From positions 1 through 64,000 of the forward strand of contig NZ_JARXVF010000007.1 in NCBI RefSeq assembly GCF_029892515.1: a stretch of DNA of 64,000 bases, read 5' to 3'. Shown here in pieces: positions 7,376 to 17,254 of the stretch. Position numbers and translations under genes: made by a program. The notes under the pieces were generated by a model, which had not been told where the DNA came from, ran no database searches, and worked only from the letters and a program-made list of their open reading frames with translations. This stretch comes from Pseudaminobacter soli (ex Li et al. 2025) (GTDB lineage: Bacteria; Pseudomonadota; Alphaproteobacteria; Rhizobiales; Rhizobiaceae). The number at the start of each line of letters is the position of its first letter. The first letter of the stretch is position 1.

Positions 7376-7957
7376 ATGGTCAAGCTCAACAAGATCTACA
7401 CCCGCACCGGCGACGACGGCACCACCGGTCTCGGCGCCGGAGACCGGCGCCTGAAGTCGGACATGCGCATCGAGGCCTTCGGCACCGTCGACGAGGCCAA
7501 TGCCTGCATCGGCCTGGCGCGGCTGCATACCGAAAGCGCCTATCCCGAAATCGACGCCATGCTGGCGCGCATCCAGAACGACCTGTTCGACCTCGGCGCG
7601 GACCTTGCAACGCCGGATACCGGCAAGCCGCTCGGCTACGAGCCGCTGCGCATCATTGCCGAGCAGACCGCGCGCATCGAGACCGAGATCGACCAGCTGA
7701 ACGCAAATCTCCAGCCGCTGCGCTCCTTCGTGCTGCCCGGCGGCTCGCCGGCTGCGGCAGCTCTGCACCTGGCCCGCACCGTGGCAAGGCGCGCCGAGCG
7801 CATGATGGTGGCGCTGGCGCAGGACCCGGCCGAGCACGTCAACCGCGACGGCATCAAATACATCAACCGCGTCTCGGATTTCCTCTTCGTCGCCGCCCGT
7901 GTCGTCAATGACAATGGAAAGGCCGATGTGCTATGGGTGCCCGGCAAGAATAGGTAG
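7376..7957 (+). CDS. Cob(I)yrinic acid a,c-diamide adenosyltransferase, PduO type
   Basis: 193 aa, ATG start with AGGGAGGAGG 4-5 bp upstream. The N-terminal IYTRTGDDGTTGL P-loop-like motif binds ATP, and the RTVARRAER segment near residues 136-144 plus NRVSDFLF near 168 are PduO hallmarks. The enzyme transfers the 5'-deoxyadenosyl group of ATP to cob(I)alamin, making coenzyme B12. CobS and CobT, the cobalt-insertion subunits of the aerobic pathway, are at 50-53 kb. The stop codon TAG at 7955-7957 is formed by the first three bases of a dispersed TAGAGC-ended repeat. Confidence 0.92.
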   Translation: MVKLNKIYTRTGDDGTTGLGAGDRRLKSDMRIEAFGTVDEANACIGLARLHTESAYPEIDAMLARIQNDLFDLGADLATPDTGKPLGYEPLRIIAEQTARIETEIDQLNANLQPLRSFVLPGGSPAAAALHLARTVARRAERMMVALAQDPAEHVNRDGIKYINRVSDFLFVAARVVNDNGKADVLWVPGKNR

Positions 7958-8056
7958 AGCATTTTGCAGCCAAGCGGATTCGCCTGGCGCCGTACAAATG
8001 CGGCAAAACAACAAGATAGAGCGGAATAGCGTCCGCCAGGATGCCTGCCGCTCTAG
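7955..8056. repeat. TAGAGC-ended dispersed repeat, copy A
   Basis: A 102-bp segment with inverted ends TAGAGC (7955-7960) and GCTCTA (8050-8055). It shares AGAGCATTTTGCAGCCA at one end, AGATAGAGCGG in the middle and CCGCTCTAG at the other end with a second copy at 42474-42552. The internal AGAGCGG can pair with the terminal CCGCTCT, forming a hairpin. It starts at the stop codon of the PduO gene and fills most of the gap before the rhomboid gene. It resembles the short palindromic intergenic repeats of rhizobial genomes. Confidence 0.75.
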
Positions 8057-8085
8057 CACCCGCCGGGAGGGCGGAACACGAACCG

Positions 8086-8856
8086 ATGTTCATTCCGCTC
8101 TATGACTCCAACCATCTGCGGCACATCAAGCATCAATATGTGACGATCGGCCTGATCGCGGCCAACGTCATCATCTTCTTCCTGACTTCATCGTCGGACG
8201 AATACACGATGCAGGCGCGGGTGCTGGGCCTCGGCTACGTCCCCTCAGTGGCTTTCGACAAGGCCACCCTGCCGGCCGAACTTGTGCTGGTGCCGAGCCT
8301 GCTCACCTATGTGACCTACGCCTTCTTGCACAACGACATCTTCCACCTCGGCGGCAACATGCTGTTCCTGTGGGTGTTCGGCGACAATGTCGAAGACGCG
8401 CTCGGCTATTGGCGCTACCTGCTGTTCTACCTGCTCTGCGCCATCGCCGGCGCGCTGGTACATGGGCTGTTCATGCCGGATTCGCAGCAGCCGCTGATCG
8501 GCGCTTCGGGCGCCATCGCCGGCATCGTCACCGCCTATCTCATTCTCTATCCACGCGTGAAGGTGTGGATCCTGGCCTTCGGCCGCGTCCCTCTGCACAT
8601 CCCGGCCTATATGGCGCTCGGCCTCTGGATCCTGTTCCAGCTGTTCATGCTGCTGTTCGGCGAAACCGACCAGATTTCCTGGGCCTGCCATGCCGGCGGC
8701 ATCGTCGCTGGCGCCCTGCTCGTCCTGGTCTTGCGCAGCCGCGACGTGCCGCTGTTCGAGCAGGAAGAGCCGGCAACGCCACCGGCCGAATCCGCCCCGC
8801 CGCAGCCCGCGCCCCCCGTCGATGACGGGCCCGCGCCGTGGGGTCCGCGGAGGTAG
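8086..8856 (+). CDS. Rhomboid family intramembrane serine protease
   Basis: 256 aa from ATG 8086 (MFIPLYD, the usual family start, with GGAGGGCGG upstream); an ATG at 8041 in the same frame lies inside the dispersed repeat and is rejected. Six or more helices are visible. The catalytic dyad is S141 in GASGA and H202 in CHAGG, and the L1-loop-like HNDIFHLGGNMLFLWVFG segment (82-99) with Asn91 belongs to the rhomboid core. It cleaves transmembrane substrates within the inner membrane; the substrate is unknown. The C-terminal 40 residues are an acidic, proline-rich cytosolic tail. Confidence 0.93.
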   Translation: MFIPLYDSNHLRHIKHQYVTIGLIAANVIIFFLTSSSDEYTMQARVLGLGYVPSVAFDKATLPAELVLVPSLLTYVTYAFLHNDIFHLGGNMLFLWVFGDNVEDALGYWRYLLFYLLCAIAGALVHGLFMPDSQQPLIGASGAIAGIVTAYLILYPRVKVWILAFGRVPLHIPAYMALGLWILFQLFMLLFGETDQISWACHAGGIVAGALLVLVLRSRDVPLFEQEEPATPPAESAPPQPAPPVDDGPAPWGPRR

Positions 8857-9060
8857 CCCTTTCAACCGATTTGGAAGCAAGCCGGATATTGACGTTGATT
8901 TCCACGCTAACTAGGGTCCGCGGGCGTGCGAAATCCGGTCGCAACGGGCTACGCATCTGGATTTCCGTTTTGTCGTCCAATATGTCGTCAATCGGCAAAT
9001 GGACGGGGGCCAACTCTGCTAGAGAGCGCTCCAAAGTTTCATCAGAGAGGTGAGAAGCAC

Positions 9061-9810
9061 ATGAAAGTTCTCGTCCCGGTCAAGCGGGTTGTCGACTACA
9101 ACGTGAAGATCCGCGTGAAGTCGGATGGCTCGGGCGTCGAGCTGGCCAATGTGAAGATGTCGATGAACCCGTTCGACGAGATCGCAGTGGAAGAGGCGAT
9201 CCGCCTCAAGGAAGCCGGCAAGGCTGACGAGATCGTGGTGGTGTCGATCGGACCCGCCCAGGCTCAGGAAACGCTGCGCACCGCGCTCGCCATGGGCGCT
9301 GACCGCGCCATCCTGGTCAAGACCGACGAGACGGTCGAGCCGCTCGGCGTCGCCAAGGTGCTGAAGGGCGTGGTCGAGGCTGAACAGCCGGGCCTGGTGA
9401 TCCTCGGCAAGCAGGCGATCGACGACGACGCCAACCAGACCGGCCAGATGCTGGCCGCGCTGCTCGGCTGGGCGCAGGGCACCTTCGCCTCCAAGATCGA
9501 GATCGAGGGCGACGGCGCCAAGATCACGCGCGAGGTCGACGGCGGCCTGCAGACGATTGCGGTCAAGCTGCCGGCGATCGTCACCACCGACCTGCGCCTC
9601 AACCAGCCGCGCTATGCTTCGCTGCCGAACATCATGAAGGCCAAGAAGAAGCCGCTCGACGAGAAGGCCCCGGCCGATTTCGGCGCCGACGTCACCCCGC
9701 GCCTCAAGGTGCTGAAGACCGAGGAGCCGGGCGGCCGTAAGGCGGGCGTCAAGGTCGGCTCGGTGGCCGAGCTGGTCGACAAGCTCAAGAACGAAGCCGG
9801 CGTGCTCTAA
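9061..9810 (+). CDS. etfB: Electron transfer flavoprotein subunit beta
   Basis: 249 aa. ATG 9061 is chosen over an upstream in-frame ATG because GAGAGGTGAG lies 6-10 bp before it and [14 protein letters not shown] is the family N-terminus. It is the AMP-binding small subunit of ETF, with the recognition-loop-like [21 protein letters not shown] at about 117-137. ETF accepts electrons from acyl-CoA and other dehydrogenases and passes them to ETF:ubiquinone oxidoreductase. etfA follows after 25 bp and a 3-hydroxyacyl-CoA dehydrogenase after that. Confidence 0.96.
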   Translation: MKVLVPVKRVVDYNVKIRVKSDGSGVELANVKMSMNPFDEIAVEEAIRLKEAGKADEIVVVSIGPAQAQETLRTALAMGADRAILVKTDETVEPLGVAKVLKGVVEAEQPGLVILGKQAIDDDANQTGQMLAALLGWAQGTFASKIEIEGDGAKITREVDGGLQTIAVKLPAIVTTDLRLNQPRYASLPNIMKAKKKPLDEKAPADFGADVTPRLKVLKTEEPGGRKAGVKVGSVAELVDKLKNEAGVL

Positions 9811-9835
9811 GGTTCGGAAGGAAAGGGAACAAAAA

Positions 9836-10765
9836 ATGGCAATTCTCCTCATCGCCGAACACGACAACGCAACCGTTTCCGACCAGACCGCCAAGGCGCT
9901 GTCGGCCGCGCTGAAGATCGGTTCCGACGTCGACGTGCTGGTCGCCGGCAAGGGCGCCAAGGGCGCTGCCGACGCCTCCGCCAAGCTGAAGGGCGTGCGC
10001 AAGGTGCTCCTGGTCGAAGCCGACGAGCTCGCAGAGCGTCTGGCCGAGCCGCTCGCCGCCACGATCGTGGCGCTGGCCGGCAACTACGACACCATCGTTG
10101 CCCCGGCCACCGCATCGGGCAAGAACGTTGCGCCGCGCGTCGCCGCGCTGCTCGACGTCTCGCAGATCTCGGAAATCATCGAAGTGGTGTCGTCCGACAC
10201 CTTCAAGCGGCCGATCTATGCCGGCAACGCCATCCAGACGGTGCAGTCGGGCGAGGCCAAGAAGGTCATCACCGTGCGCACGGCCGGCTTCCAGGCCGCC
10301 GAGGCAAGCGGTTCGGCCCCGGTCGAGACCGTCGGCGCTGCCGCCAACCCAGGCCTGTCGAGCTTCATCGAGAACAAGCTGTCCGAAAGCGATCGTCCGG
10401 AGCTGACCTCGGCTCGCATCATCATCTCCGGCGGCCGCGCGCTCGGCTCGGCGGAGAAGTTCCAGGAGGTGATCCTGCCGGTGGCCGACAAGCTCGGCGC
10501 CGCGGTCGGCGCCTCGCGCGCCGCGGTCGATGCCGGCTACGCGCCGAACGACTGGCAGGTAGGCCAGACCGGCAAGGTCGTGGCTCCCGAGCTCTACATC
10601 GCCGTCGGCATCTCGGGCGCGATCCAGCACCTCGCCGGCATGAAGGACTCGAAGGTCATCGTCGCCATCAACAAGGACGAGGAGGCGCCGATCTTCCAGG
10701 TTGCCGACTACGGCCTCGTCGGCGACCTCTTCACCATCCTGCCGGAACTCGAAAAGGCGCTTTGA
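9836..10765 (+). CDS. etfA: Electron transfer flavoprotein subunit alpha
   Basis: 309 aa, ATG with GGAAAGGGAAC upstream. The C-terminal domain II carries the FAD-binding ETF-alpha signature ([40 protein letters not shown] split over about 223-264). It forms the heterodimer with EtfB and holds the FAD. The gene is 25 bp after etfB and is followed by a strong hairpin (10796-10832), so transcription of etfBA probably ends there at least in part. Confidence 0.96.
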   Translation: MAILLIAEHDNATVSDQTAKALSAALKIGSDVDVLVAGKGAKGAADASAKLKGVRKVLLVEADELAERLAEPLAATIVALAGNYDTIVAPATASGKNVAPRVAALLDVSQISEIIEVVSSDTFKRPIYAGNAIQTVQSGEAKKVITVRTAGFQAAEASGSAPVETVGAAANPGLSSFIENKLSESDRPELTSARIIISGGRALGSAEKFQEVILPVADKLGAAVGASRAAVDAGYAPNDWQVGQTGKVVAPELYIAVGISGAIQHLAGMKDSKVIVAINKDEEAPIFQVADYGLVGDLFTILPELEKAL

Positions 10766-10795
10766 CGCGGTTCGGGCAAGCATATTAAAATACGG

Positions 10796-10832
10796 TGGCC
10801 GGGGTAGACGAAACTACCCCGGCCATTTAGTT
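10796..10832. terminator. Strong hairpin after etfA
   Basis: TGGCCGGGGTAG (10796-10807) pairs perfectly with CTACCCCGGCCA (10814-10825) around a 6-nt loop, followed by the T-rich tract TTTAGTTT. It sits 30 bp after the etfA stop and is a likely Rho-independent terminator or processing site between etfA and the dehydrogenase gene. Confidence 0.7.
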
Positions 10833-10881
10833 TGCACTGCACAAAAATGTGGCCGAAAAGGCCTATGACGGGATCTGTGTA

Positions 10882-11763
10882 ATGAGCAAGAGTATCGAAA
10901 CGGTCGGTATTGTCGGCGCAGGCCAGATGGGCGGCGGCATCGCCCATGTCGCGGCACTCGCCGGCTACAAGGTGTTGATGTACGACATTTCCAGCGATCG
11001 GATCGAGAAGGGCATCGCCACCATCAGCGGCAACATGGCCCGCCAGGTGAGCGCCGGCAAGCTGGCCGAGGACGAGCGCCAGAAGGCGCTTTCGCACATA
11101 CAGCCCGCTCACCAGCCCGCCGATCTCGCCGCGGCCGACCTCGTCATCGAAGCAGCTACCGAGGACGAAACGATCAAGCGCAAGATCTATGCGCAGCTCT
11201 GCCCGGTGCTGAACCCGACAGCCATCCTGGCCACCAACACCTCCTCGATCTCGATCACGCGGCTGGCCGCACAGACCGACCGCCCCGAGCGCTTCATCGG
11301 CATCCACTTCATGAACCCCGTGCCGGTGATGAAGCTGGTGGAGCTGGTGCGCGGCATCGCCACCGACGACGGGACCTTCGAGGCGGCAAAGGAATTCGTC
11401 CACCGTCTCGACAAGACCACCACCGTCTCGGAAGATTTCCCCGCCTTCATCGTCAACCGCATTCTGCTGCCGATGATCAATGAGGCGATCTACACGCTCT
11501 ATGAGGGCGTCGGCTCGGTGGAAGCCATCGACACCGCCATGCGGCTCGGCGCCAATCATCCGATGGGCCCGCTGCAGCTGGCCGACTTCATCGGTCTCGA
11601 CACCTGCCTGTCGATCATGCAGGTGCTGCATGACGGCTTGTCGGACTCGAAGTACCGCCCCTGCCCGCTCTTGGTGAAGTATGTCGAGGCCGGCTGGCTC
11701 GGCCGCAAGACCGGCCGCGGCTTCTACGACTATCGCGGCGAGCATCCGGTTCCGACGCGCTGA
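10882..11763 (+). CDS. 3-hydroxybutyryl-CoA dehydrogenase
   Basis: 293 aa from ATG 10882 ([19 protein letters not shown]); an ATG 11 codons upstream in frame lies next to the etfA terminator and is less likely. The N-terminal Rossmann fold has GxGxMG at about residues 13-18. The dehydrogenase catalytic set is visible as Ser in TNTSSISIT, His in [12 protein letters not shown] and Asn in IVNRILLPM. It oxidises (S)-3-hydroxyacyl-CoA (or reduces acetoacetyl-CoA) with NAD(P)+, in butyrate/PHB or aromatic-acid metabolism; hbd and paaH are close relatives. The etfBA context supports a role in acyl-CoA oxidation. Confidence 0.92.
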   Translation: MSKSIETVGIVGAGQMGGGIAHVAALAGYKVLMYDISSDRIEKGIATISGNMARQVSAGKLAEDERQKALSHIQPAHQPADLAAADLVIEAATEDETIKRKIYAQLCPVLNPTAILATNTSSISITRLAAQTDRPERFIGIHFMNPVPVMKLVELVRGIATDDGTFEAAKEFVHRLDKTTTVSEDFPAFIVNRILLPMINEAIYTLYEGVGSVEAIDTAMRLGANHPMGPLQLADFIGLDTCLSIMQVLHDGLSDSKYRPCPLLVKYVEAGWLGRKTGRGFYDYRGEHPVPTR

Positions 11764-11774
11764 TTTCAGCTTTG

Positions 11775-11807
11775 GGCTGCGGCTCGCTGGATAGGCGAGC
11801 CGCAGCC
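11775..11807. terminator. Bidirectional hairpin between convergent genes
   Basis: A perfect 13-bp stem, GGCTGCGGCTCGC (11775-11787) with GCGAGCCGCAGCC (11795-11807), and a 7-nt loop lie in the 57-bp gap between the convergent dehydrogenase and FAD oxidoreductase genes. No long U-tract follows on either strand, but position and stability make it a shared terminator. Confidence 0.65.
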
Positions 11808-11820
11808 TCGTTCAGCTTCC

Positions 11821-13263
11821 CTATTCAGCGGCCTGCCGCCCGGCTTTCGGCCGCACATTGTGATTGATCCGGAACAGGTTCTGCGGATCGTAGCGCTGCT
11901 TGATCTCCACGAGACGCTTGTAATTGGCGCCATAGGCCGCCTCGACGCGATCCACCTCATCCGCCGGCATGAAGTTGATATAGGCCGTGCCGATGGCCAG
12001 CGGCTTGGCATCTTCGAACAGGCGCCGCGCCCAGTCGATGCACGCCTTGTCCATCGCCGGATCGCGCCAGCGCGCGTGCACGTTCATGACGAAATGCGGT
12101 AGACGCTGCGGGAATGCGGTTGCACCGGCGGGAACGCGGCTGGCCGCGCCGCCGACATAGCCGATGAATATCTCACATTCGGGTCCGGGGAGTTCGCGCA
12201 CCGCGCCGAGCAGCAGATCGATTGCCGCATCCGATAGCTCAGCGAAGTCGTGGCTCTTCCAGTAGTTCCGCGCACCGGGTGCCAGCAACGGATCGAACGC
12301 TTGTTGCCAGCCGGCGAAGGGATTGGGGCCTACGACATCGGCAAGCGGCTTTCCGATCGCCCGCATCCGCTCCGCAGCCTTCTCGCCCTCCTCGATCGAG
12401 CCGCTGTAGCACATGGCCAGCACCAGAATTTCCTTGCCGTGCCACCCGGCCGGCAGGAAGGGCAATGGCGGCGCCTGACGCATCACGGCCCAGCAAGTGT
12501 ATTCCTCGGGAGAAGCGGCAAACGCATCGCGATATTCGCGCAAGACGGTTCTGGCATCGGCAAAGGGATGCACGACGAGACCCGACAGCACTTCCGGGCC
12601 GACCTTGTGCAGCCGGAAATCGAATGCCGTGACGATACCGAAATTGCCGCCGCCGCCGCGTAGCGCCCAGAACAAGTCCGGGTTTTCCGTTTCGCTGGCA
12701 CGGATCAGATCGCCGGCTGCCGTGACGACGTCTGCGGACAGCAGGCTGTCGCATGTCAGGCCATACTTACGGGTCAGCCAGCCGAAGCCGCCGCCGAGTG
12801 TCAGCCCAGCAATGCCGGTGGTGGAGTTGATGCCGGTCGGCACAGCAAGTCCGAAGGCCTGCGTTTCGCGGTCGACATCGGCCAGCGTCGCCCCGGGCTC
12901 GACCCGGGCCGTTTGCGCGGCGGCGTCGACCTTCACCGCTTTCATCTGCGAGAGGTCGATCATCAGGCCGCCGTCGCAGACTGCGCTTCCGGCAATGTTG
13001 TGGCCGCCGCCGCGTATGGCGACGAGCAGATTGTTGGCGCGGGCGAATTGCACCGCGTTGATGACATCTGTTGCATTGGCACAGCGGACGATGAGGCCCG
13101 GCTTGCGGTCCACCATGGCGTTCCAGATGGTCCGCGCCTCCTCATAGGCGCCGTCCTTCTCGCGCAGAAGGCGGTCGCCGAATCCGGCAGAAAGCGCTTC
13201 GATGGCCGCCGCGCTGATGACTGTCTTGCCGGATTCGAGAGTAGTGAGGCTAAGGTCGGTCAT
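11821..13263 (-). CDS. FAD-binding oxidoreductase, berberine-bridge-enzyme type
   Basis: 480 aa from ATG 13263 with GGGAGA upstream (a TTG two codons earlier is less likely). It has a PCMH-type FAD domain (about 50-225) with GGGHN, where H88 is the probable covalent FAD attachment residue, and C171 in the KYGLTCDS segment, the position of the second, cysteinyl link in bicovalent flavoenzymes. The C-terminus YDPQNLFRINHN is the BBE domain. Relatives oxidise sugars, alcohols or secondary metabolites; the substrate is unknown. No regulator or transporter adjoins it. Confidence 0.87.
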   Translation of the reverse strand: MTDLSLTTLESGKTVISAAAIEALSAGFGDRLLREKDGAYEEARTIWNAMVDRKPGLIVRCANATDVINAVQFARANNLLVAIRGGGHNIAGSAVCDGGLMIDLSQMKAVKVDAAAQTARVEPGATLADVDRETQAFGLAVPTGINSTTGIAGLTLGGGFGWLTRKYGLTCDSLLSADVVTAAGDLIRASETENPDLFWALRGGGGNFGIVTAFDFRLHKVGPEVLSGLVVHPFADARTVLREYRDAFAASPEEYTCWAVMRQAPPLPFLPAGWHGKEILVLAMCYSGSIEEGEKAAERMRAIGKPLADVVGPNPFAGWQQAFDPLLAPGARNYWKSHDFAELSDAAIDLLLGAVRELPGPECEIFIGYVGGAASRVPAGATAFPQRLPHFVMNVHARWRDPAMDKACIDWARRLFEDAKPLAIGTAYINFMPADEVDRVEAAYGANYKRLVEIKQRYDPQNLFRINHNVRPKAGRQAAE

Positions 13264-13369
13264 GGGCAAGTCTCCCGCTAGGGTGATGATCGTCCCCCAT
13301 GACAGGAATTGTGCGCCTCTCAGGGTCGGCGCACAAGAAGCCCAGGCGGCGCGCGAGGCGCCGGGGCGA

Positions 13370-14077
13370 TTATTTGCCGATCGCGGCGTCCACCAGGCGC
13401 ATGGCGTCGGGGCTGGCCCATTCGGCGGGGCCGTTCATATGCGCGAGCAGGCAGCCCTCGCCGTCGACCAGAAGCGTCACCGGCAAGCCGAGCGCCAGCC
13501 CGCGCGTCTTCAACTCGTTGAACAGGTCGAGCGAGTTGTCGCGATAGAGCGAGAGCTTGTCGACATTGATCTCCGAGAGGAACTTCTTCGGCTTTTCATT
13601 ATCGCCGGTGTCGACATTGACCGCGACGACCTCGAACTTGTCGCTGCCCTTGTCCTTCTGCAGCGCATTGAGAGCCGGCATCTCGGCGCGGCAGGGCGCG
13701 CACCACGTGGCCCAGAGATTGACCAGCAGCGTCTTGCCGGAGTGATCCGCCAGCGTCATCGGCTTGCCGTCCGGCGCGGTGAAAGCGAGGCTCTTGACCG
13801 ACTGCGGCGGGTCGGCCGGCAGCATCGCCGCGATCTCGCCGGTGGCGGCCGCGCCGAGGGCCTTGGCCTTGTCGGCCTTTGCCGCGCAGGCGGCGTTGTC
13901 GGCGCTGTTTGCCATGGCGACGGGCGCATTGGCAGGCACCTGCTGGGCCACGGCCGGCGCATTGTTGCCAGACAGGGTGTTGCTGACATATACCGCGATC
14001 GCACCGGCAAGTGCGCCGGCGACTGCCGCGATGACCAGAAGACGCGCGGTCGGCATGAGTTTCTTTCCGTCAGCCAT
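13370..14077 (-). CDS. tlpA: TlpA-family membrane-anchored thiol:disulfide oxidoreductase
   Basis: 235 aa. One N-terminal helix (about 12-32) anchors a periplasmic thioredoxin fold with the active site W125-C-A-P-C129, then the conserved cis-Pro region ([13 protein letters not shown]). A low-complexity Ala-rich linker (40-85) separates the two. TlpA of Bradyrhizobium reduces copper chaperones and CoxB during cytochrome oxidase assembly. The gene diverges from argH with only 31 bp between start codons; a second ATG at codon 8 (14056) would widen this slightly. Confidence 0.88.
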   Translation of the reverse strand: MADGKKLMPTARLLVIAAVAGALAGAIAVYVSNTLSGNNAPAVAQQVPANAPVAMANSADNAACAAKADKAKALGAAATGEIAAMLPADPPQSVKSLAFTAPDGKPMTLADHSGKTLLVNLWATWCAPCRAEMPALNALQKDKGSDKFEVVAVNVDTGDNEKPKKFLSEINVDKLSLYRDNSLDLFNELKTRGLALGLPVTLLVDGEGCLLAHMNGPAEWASPDAMRLVDAAIGK

Positions 14078-14108
14078 TCACTTCAATCTCCGGAGCCCGG
14101 TTACCACG

Positions 14109-15509
14109 ATGAGCGACAAGAAGGCCAGCAATCAGATGTGGGGCGGACGTTTTGCCTCGGGCCCGGCTGCGATCATGGAGGCCATCAACGCCTCGATCGG
14201 TTTCGACAAGAAGCTTCACGCGCAGGATATCCGCGGCTCCATCGCCCATTCGCAGATGCTGGCCGAAACGGGCATTATTACCGAACAAGATCAAGAAAAA
14301 ATCGCTCACGGCCTGAACACGATTTTGAAAGAGATCGAGGACGGCAAGTTCGAATTCTCGAGCCGGCTGGAAGACATCCACATGAATGTCGAGGCGAGGC
14401 TTGCCGAACTCATCGGCCCGGCCGCCGGCCGCCTGCACACGGCCCGCTCGCGCAACGACCAGGTGGCTGTCGACTTCCGCCTCTGGGTGAAGGACGAGTT
14501 CCACCGCGTGGCCGTGGCCTTGAAGGGCCTGATTGAGGTGTTCCTTGTCCGCGCCGAGGAACATGCCGCCACCGTCATGCCCGGCTTCACGCATATGCAG
14601 ACGGCCCAGCCGGTGACCTTCGGCCACCACTGCATGGCCTATGTGGAAATGTTCAGCCGCGACCTGTCGCGTGTGCGTGACGCCATCGAACGTATGGACG
14701 AAAGCCCGCTGGGCGCGGCCGCATTGGCCGGCACGGGCTTCCCGATCGATCGCTTCCGCACGGCCAAGGCGCTCGGCTTCCGCGAGCCGACCCGCAATTC
14801 GCTCGACAGCGTTTCCGACCGCGATTTCGCGCTGGAGTTTTTGTCCATCGCATCCATCTGCGCCACTCATCTGTCGCGCCTGGCCGAGGAGATCGTCATC
14901 TGGTCGACGCCGCAGTTCGGCTTCGTGCGGCTGTCCGACAGCTTCTCGACCGGCTCCTCGATCATGCCACAGAAGAAGAACCCCGACGCCGCCGAGCTGG
15001 TGCGCGCCAAGACCGGCCGCGTCAACGGCCATCTGATCGGCCTGCTGACGGTGATGAAGGGCCTGCCGCTCGCCTATTCGAAAGACATGCAGGAAGACAA
15101 GGAAGCGGTGTTCGACGCCGCCGAGACGCTCGACCTGATGCTGGCGGCCATGACCGGCATGATGGGGGATATGACCATCAACGACGCGGCGATGAAGAAG
15201 GCCGCCGGCTCGGGCTATTCCACCGCCACCGACCTGGCCGACTGGCTGGTACGGACGCTCGGCCTGCCCTTCCGCGAGGCGCATCACGTCACCGGCCGCG
15301 CCGTCGCACTTGCCGAGAGCAAGAAGGTCGGGCTGGAAAAGCTCGCTCTGGAGGACCTGCAGTCGATCCATTCCGGCATCACGGCAGACATCTTCTCGGT
15401 CCTGTCGGTGCAGAATTCCGTCAAGAGCCGCACCTCCTTCGGCGGCACGGCGCCCGCCGAAGTGCGCCGCCAGATCCGCTACTGGAAGAAGCGCATCGCC
15501 AAGGCGTAG
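14109..15509 (+). CDS. argH: Argininosuccinate lyase
   Basis: 466 aa. ATG 14109 is chosen because the family N-terminus reads [12 protein letters not shown]; the frame stays open 115 codons upstream over the opposite-strand tlpA, which is coincidental. The fumarase/aspartase superfamily signature [12 protein letters not shown] is at about residues 282-293 and contains the catalytic serine. It splits argininosuccinate into arginine and fumarate, the last step of arginine synthesis. The small lipoprotein gene and lysA follow in the same direction. Confidence 0.96.
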   Translation: MSDKKASNQMWGGRFASGPAAIMEAINASIGFDKKLHAQDIRGSIAHSQMLAETGIITEQDQEKIAHGLNTILKEIEDGKFEFSSRLEDIHMNVEARLAELIGPAAGRLHTARSRNDQVAVDFRLWVKDEFHRVAVALKGLIEVFLVRAEEHAATVMPGFTHMQTAQPVTFGHHCMAYVEMFSRDLSRVRDAIERMDESPLGAAALAGTGFPIDRFRTAKALGFREPTRNSLDSVSDRDFALEFLSIASICATHLSRLAEEIVIWSTPQFGFVRLSDSFSTGSSIMPQKKNPDAAELVRAKTGRVNGHLIGLLTVMKGLPLAYSKDMQEDKEAVFDAAETLDLMLAAMTGMMGDMTINDAAMKKAAGSGYSTATDLADWLVRTLGLPFREAHHVTGRAVALAESKKVGLEKLALEDLQSIHSGITADIFSVLSVQNSVKSRTSFGGTAPAEVRRQIRYWKKRIAKA

Positions 15510-15624
15510 CGAGACGAGGCGCGCTGCTGCCACGCGGCGCGCCAATCACGCGAACTTGGAATTGCCGGGGGTGCAAAGCCGCGAAAATTTCGCTAGAAGC
15601 AGGCAACGGATTTTCTCGGGACGG

Positions 15625-15840
15625 ATGACACGGATGACCGGCAGCAGACTTCTTACCACGCTAGTGCTTCTGTCGGTGGTTGCCGCCGCCTCGGCCTGCG
15701 GGCGCAAGGCCGGCCTCGACACCCCCTACGAAGCGGCCGTGCAGGCGCGCAAGGATGCCGAGAAAGCCAACCAGCCAGTGCCGCCGGAGCCGGCGCCACC
15801 GGTCGCCGACAGGCACTTCATCCTCGACGGCCTGATCTGA
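15625..15840 (+). CDS. lptM: LptM-like small lipoprotein
   Basis: 71 aa from ATG 15625 (a second in-frame ATG is three codons on). It has a lipoprotein signal peptide with lipobox ASAC, so mature C25, followed directly by GRKAGLDTPYE, which matches the C-G-x-K-G-x-L-Y-x-P motif of LptM/YifL. LptM helps assemble the LptD-LptE LPS translocon in the outer membrane. The Pro/Ala-rich middle and the conserved place just before lysA support the call; rhizobial members are longer than the E. coli protein. Confidence 0.8.
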   Translation: MTRMTGSRLLTTLVLLSVVAAASACGRKAGLDTPYEAAVQARKDAEKANQPVPPEPAPPVADRHFILDGLI

Positions 15841-15880
15841 GCGTCGCGTTCGCAAACGCACATCTACCGGAACCCTGCCA

Positions 15881-17146
15881 GTGAACCATTTCGAATACCG
15901 TAACGGCGTGCTGCATGCCGAAGACGTGCCACTACCCGAGATCGCGGCAGCCGTCGGCACCCCATTCTATTGCTATTCCACCGCCACGCTGACCCGCCAT
16001 TTCAACGTGTTCCGCCAGGCATTCGCCGATCTCGATGCGCTGGTCTGCTATGCGCTCAAGGCAAATTCCAATCAGGCGGTGCTGAAGACGCTGGCAAAGC
16101 TCGGCGCCGGCGCCGACGTGGTGTCGGAAGGCGAGATGCGCCGGGCGCTGGCCGCAGGCATTCCGGGCAACAGGATCCTGTTCTCGGGCGTGGGCAAGAC
16201 CGCGCGCGAGATGGACCTGGCGCTCGAGAACGACATCCTCTGCTTCAACGTCGAATCCGAGCCCGAGCTGGAGCTTCTGTCTGCCCGCGCGGTGGCGGCC
16301 GGCAAGAAGGCGCCGGTTTCGCTGCGCATCAATCCGGACGTCGACGCCAAGACCCACAAGAAGATCTCCACCGGCAAGGCCGAGAACAAGTTCGGCATAC
16401 AGTGGCAGCGGGCGCGGGCCGTCTATGCCCGCGCGGCCGAGCTGCCGGGCATCCGCATCACCGGCATCGACATGCATATCGGCAGCCAGATCACCGAGCT
16501 GCAGCCCTTCGACGATGCCTTCGCGCTGTTGGTCGAACTGGTCGAGACGCTGAAGGCGGACGGCCACGCCATCGATCATGTCGATCTCGGCGGCGGTCTT
16601 GGCATTCCCTACCGCACCGACAACTCGCCCCCGCCCCTGCCCGACGCCTATGCGGCGGTGGTGAAGAAGCATGTCGCCAAGCTTGGCCTGAAGGTGATGT
16701 TCGAGCCGGGCCGGCTGATCGTCGGCAATGCCGGCATCCTGGTTTCGGAAGTCATCTATGTGAAGGAAGGCGACGCCAAGAACTTCCTGATCGTCGATGC
16801 GGCGATGAACGACCTGATCCGTCCGACGCTCTACGACGCCTTCCACGACATCAAGCCGGTGGTGCAGCCGCCAGTGGATGCGCCGCGCATGAATGCCGAC
16901 GTCGTGGGCCCCGTCTGCGAGACCGGCGATTTCCTCGGCCAGGACCGCGACCTGCCGCGCATGAAGCCGGGCGACCTGATCGCCGTCAGCACTGCCGGCG
17001 CTTATGGCGCGGTGCAGTCCGGCACCTACAACACCAGGCTTCTAGTGCCTGAGGTTCTGGTCAATGGCGACAGCTTCCATGTCATCCGTCGGCGCCAGAC
17101 TTATGAGGAGCTGATCGGCCTCGATTCGCTGCCCGACTGGCTTTGA
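15881..17146 (+). CDS. lysA: Diaminopimelate decarboxylase
   Basis: 421 aa, GTG start. It is a fold-III PLP enzyme: K60 in the YALKAN motif forms the Schiff base, HIGSQI near residue 205 and EPGRLIVGNAG near 274 bind PLP phosphate, and the VCETGDF motif near 345 supplies the active-site cysteine. It decarboxylates meso-diaminopimelate to lysine, the final step of lysine synthesis. It starts 40 bp after the lptM-like gene. Confidence 0.96.
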   Translation: MNHFEYRNGVLHAEDVPLPEIAAAVGTPFYCYSTATLTRHFNVFRQAFADLDALVCYALKANSNQAVLKTLAKLGAGADVVSEGEMRRALAAGIPGNRILFSGVGKTAREMDLALENDILCFNVESEPELELLSARAVAAGKKAPVSLRINPDVDAKTHKKISTGKAENKFGIQWQRARAVYARAAELPGIRITGIDMHIGSQITELQPFDDAFALLVELVETLKADGHAIDHVDLGGGLGIPYRTDNSPPPLPDAYAAVVKKHVAKLGLKVMFEPGRLIVGNAGILVSEVIYVKEGDAKNFLIVDAAMNDLIRPTLYDAFHDIKPVVQPPVDAPRMNADVVGPVCETGDFLGQDRDLPRMKPGDLIAVSTAGAYGAVQSGTYNTRLLVPEVLVNGDSFHVIRRRQTYEELIGLDSLPDWL

Positions 17147-17254
17147 ACGCGGCGGCTTGGGCAATCACGATTTCTTGCCTCGCCTCGTCTTTGCCGCGTT
17201 TGTTGCTATGCTTTCTCTGATGAGGTCGCGCCATCGCGCACCCGGAAAGGGTCG

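Noticed and set aside
8041-8085. Upstream ATG for the rhomboid gene
   Set aside because: It lies inside dispersed repeat copy A; the family start MFIPLYD is at 8086.
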